From positions 1 through 30,734 of the forward strand of contig NZ_JNIV01000054.1 in NCBI RefSeq assembly GCF_000701405.1: a stretch of 30,734 bases of DNA, written 5' to 3'. Every line of letters starts with the position of its first letter. Position 1 is the first letter of the stretch. Positions 28,832-30,734 of the stretch are shown one piece after another. The translations under genes were made by a program, and so were the position numbers. This DNA is from Deinococcus marmoris DSM 12784. GTDB lineage: Bacteria; Deinococcota; Deinococci; Deinococcales; Deinococcaceae. Under the pieces are notes generated by a model. It did no database searches, was not told where the DNA came from, and saw nothing but the letters and a program-made list of their open reading frames with translations.

Positions 28832-30457
28832 ATGAAAATTCGTGTGGCCGCCGCCCTTGCCGCGCTGACCGTGTGCGTGTCCGCCGTGTCCGGCTCCGCT
28901 GCGGCCCAGGTGCTGCCCAAAGCTACGCGGGACAGGATCGTCCAGTCCACCGTGATGCTGATGCCCACCGGGGCAGACGGCAAGATCAGCGGTTCGCTGG
29001 GCAGCGGCTCGGTGATCAGCCCGGCAGGGTACGTCCTGACCAATTTTCATGTGGTGGGCGATATCGAGAGCCGCAAGGTCTCCGACTGGATTCTGATCCG
29101 CACGGTCAAGTTCGTGGACCGCGAACCCGAACCCACCTACTGGGGCCGGGTGGTGGCCGCCGATGCCAACCTGGATCTGGCGGTGGTCCGCATTCTGGAA
29201 ACCTACGATCAGAAGCCGGTGGGGGCGCTGAATCTGCCCTTCGTGGAACTGGGGGATTCCAACAGCCTGACCGTGGGGGACCCCCTGTTCGTCTTCGGGT
29301 TTCCTGGCACGGGCGGCAACACCCTGACCTACACCAGCGGCGCAGTCAGCGGCTTTACCGGCGAGAACACCCAGGGCAGCGGGCGGCAGTGGATCAAGCA
29401 CGACGCCCAGACCGGCCCCGGCAACTCCGGTGGCGGCGTCTTTGATGAAAAGGGCCTGCTGATCGGCGTCAACAGCGCGGTCAGGGTCAACAAGGACACC
29501 AGCACGGTCACGCCATACGCCCGTCCGCTGGCGGTGGCCTGGGGCCTGATCACGCCCAACGTGCCGCGCTTCGTGGTGCGCGGCGCAGGCGGCACAGGCG
29601 GCACAGGCTCAGGCGGCGCGGCGGCCTCCGCGCCTGCCAGCGCCGCTCCATCCGGCTCAGGCAGCGCCAGCGCGACGCCTCAGCCCAAGTGGCCGCCCGC
29701 CATCGCGCCGGGGCAGAGCTATCAGGTCAGCATTCAGCGGAGCAGCGGCACGCCCAAGACAGAGAGCTGGGCGCTGACCCTCAAAGACCGCGCCAGCAAC
29801 GGCGACCCACGGGGAACAGCCACCCAGGGCAACCAGACCCAGACCGGCTACGTCGCCTATGACGAGAAAGCGGACCTGGTGTGGATCGACCTGACCCGCG
29901 ACGGCAAGGCCATGACCAGTTGCGCCTTCGAGGTCAGCGGCCTGCGGACCAGTCCATGGGTAGGACGTGCGTTCTATTTCAAGGACATCAAGGGCCAGCC
30001 CGAGCGCATCGGCGACTGTCAGGCGCTGGTCAGGACCGGGGCGGCCCCGGCTGCGTCTGGAAATGCGGCTCCCGCTCCCTCTGGCGGCGCGGCCAGCACA
30101 GCAGGGGCGCTGAAATGGCCCGTCAAGCCTGCCGTCGGGCAGACCTGGACCCTGGACGTGCAGGGGCGCGGCGTGTGGACCCTGCCACTGACCGCCCTTT
30201 CGGAAAAAGGCAGCCCCAGGGGCACAGCGCAGACCTCCAGCGGGCAGAAGTGGACCGCCTACTACTATTACCTCAACGACAGCAGCGGCGAGGGCGTGAT
30301 CCTCGACATGACCGCCGACGGCAAGACGTACATCGGCTGCGAGTTCACCAAGAGCGGTCTGTCGGGCCGCAGCCTGCGTGGCAAGGCGTACCTGTACGCT
30401 TCCCAGGACGACAAACAGGGCACCGAGGCGGGCACTTGCGTCGCCACCCTGAAATAG
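28832..30457 (+). CDS. Exported trypsin-like serine protease with two C-terminal repeat domains
   Basis: 541 residues. The signal peptide MKIRVAAALAALTVCVSAVS leads to a likely cleavage after Ala25. The trypsin-like domain spans about 31-245: catalytic His73 (YVLTNFHVVGD), Asp115 (NLDLAVVRI) and Ser199 (TGPGNSGGGVF), with GSGSVISPAGYVLT before and LLIGVNSAVRV after, as in DegP/HtrA relatives. No PDZ domain follows. Instead a Gly/Ala/Ser linker (251-285) leads to two copies of an unrecognised beta-rich domain, 286-400 and 428-540, joined by a second Ala/Pro/Gly linker. Each copy starts KWP and has two Cys (364/396 and 503/536), probably disulfides. Extracytoplasmic quality control or substrate binding is a guess. 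The ATG at 28832 follows a TATAGT box. Confidence 0.9.
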   Translation: MKIRVAAALAALTVCVSAVSGSAAAQVLPKATRDRIVQSTVMLMPTGADGKISGSLGSGSVISPAGYVLTNFHVVGDIESRKVSDWILIRTVKFVDREPEPTYWGRVVAADANLDLAVVRILETYDQKPVGALNLPFVELGDSNSLTVGDPLFVFGFPGTGGNTLTYTSGAVSGFTGENTQGSGRQWIKHDAQTGPGNSGGGVFDEKGLLIGVNSAVRVNKDTSTVTPYARPLAVAWGLITPNVPRFVVRGAGGTGGTGSGGAAASAPASAAPSGSGSASATPQPKWPPAIAPGQSYQVSIQRSSGTPKTESWALTLKDRASNGDPRGTATQGNQTQTGYVAYDEKADLVWIDLTRDGKAMTSCAFEVSGLRTSPWVGRAFYFKDIKGQPERIGDCQALVRTGAAPAASGNAAPAPSGGAASTAGALKWPVKPAVGQTWTLDVQGRGVWTLPLTALSEKGSPRGTAQTSSGQKWTAYYYYLNDSSGEGVILDMTADGKTYIGCEFTKSGLSGRSLRGKAYLYASQDDKQGTEAGTCVATLK

Positions 30458-30487
30458 AGGCAAACTTTTAAGCTGGGGGATGGGCGG

Positions 30488-30628
30488 TCAGCGCTGGCGT
30501 TGTTCCAGCTCCCGAACGCGCGCCTCAAGCTCGCGGATTCGCGTCCCCTCTGCGCCCCCAGTCACTCGCCTGACCAGCCAGACCGCTCCGGCAATGCCTC
30601 CAGTCAGGAGGGTGAGGATAAGGAGCAT
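30488..30628 (-). CDS. 46-residue membrane-anchored coiled-coil protein
   Basis: Short gene, ATG at 30626-30628 to TGA at 30488-30490. The N-terminus MLLILTLLTGGIAGAVWLVR is one transmembrane helix. The remainder (VTGGAEGTRIRELEARVREL then EQRQR) is a charged heptad-like helix with Ile/Leu/Val at a/d positions. This topology resembles small PspB-like or divisome-associated proteins, but identity cannot be claimed at this length. No strong Shine-Dalgarno. It is convergent with the protease gene, 30 nt apart without a clear terminator. The composition is far more protein-like than the overlapping plus-strand frame (30480-30704). Confidence 0.6.
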   Translation of the reverse strand: MLLILTLLTGGIAGAVWLVRRVTGGAEGTRIRELEARVRELEQRQR

Positions 30629-30671
30629 TTCTGGAATTCCGGTAGGACCACAGAACGGCGTGGAGTCGTGG

Positions 30672-30734
30672 TCAAGCGGCTTGAGGAGGCGGCAACCGAA
30701 ATAAGAGGAGTTCTTCCATCGTCCAGGGATGATC
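30672..30734 (-). CDS. C-terminal end of a gene running off the right edge (partial)
   Basis: An open minus-strand frame from the window edge ends DHPWTMEELLLFRLPPPQAA with TGA at 30672-30674. It could be the last 20 residues of a gene beyond the edge. Too short to identify; it could also be chance. Confidence 0.3.
   Translation of the reverse strand, partial: DHPWTMEELLLFRLPPPQAA

Noticed and set aside
30480..30704. 74-codon plus-strand ORF near the right edge
   Set aside because: Arg/Ser-rich shadow of the membrane coiled-coil gene on the other strand.

Overview
The window looks like chromosomal DNA from a Deinococcus or a very close relative. The evidence is very high GC, a short FtsY with almost no acidic N-terminal extension, BshC (bacillithiol synthesis), a HacA/LeuC-type aconitase subunit, and above all many genes whose start codon lies only 6-9 nt after a TANNNT -10 box. 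Leaderless transcripts of that kind are known to be abundant in Deinococcus. The genus is an inference from content, not from a search.

Layout. 1-1060 (minus): rplU-rpmA, a terminator, then a small unknown gene and an open frame running off the left edge. 1393-4738 (plus): a DUF1232 membrane protein, a lipoprotein, and an OmpR-type response regulator with its histidine kinase. 4831-5026 (minus): tRNA-Trp with a clear promoter and terminator. 5056-7500 (minus): mrp and a SufR-like Fe-S regulator sharing an ATGA overlap, followed by a 2H-phosphoesterase/RNA-ligase-like gene. 7741-10615 (plus): a NarL-type histidine kinase without a nearby partner, then ftsY. 10661-12958 (minus): a Crp/Fnr-type regulator and bshC. 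13141-13890 (plus): a WecG/TagA-type glycosyltransferase. 14049-16893 (minus): two tandem DinB-like genes, dut and a class-III aminotransferase. 17135-18295: a DUF4180 gene (plus) and an AAC(3)-fold acetyltransferase (minus). 18694-23725 (plus): a leader mini-ORF, the aconitase large subunit, a small membrane protein, an internally repeated acidic protein and a GMC oxidoreductase. 23746-27054 (minus): pheA-SDR-AMP-forming ligase. 27205-30457 (plus): an amidase and an exported trypsin-like protease with two copies of an unrecognised C-terminal domain. 30488-30734 (minus): a 46-residue membrane/coiled-coil protein and the end of a further gene.

No phage, CRISPR, complete IS element or recognisable defence system is visible, and most genes are housekeeping or ordinary Deinococcus accessory genes. 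The most unusual signals are: (i) short ORFs starting at apparent leaderless ATGs and ending on or next to the start codon of rplU, ftsY, hacA/leuC and pheA; (ii) duplicated unknown domains in the protease and in the 423-residue protein; (iii) tandem DNA repeats (3 x 16 bp abutting the aminotransferase -10 box, and 6 x 14 bp upstream of the protease); (iv) two REP-like inverted-repeat elements and a perfect 13-bp hairpin between divergent genes; and (v) an Mrp that has lost its CxxC motif but is coupled to an Fe-S regulator.
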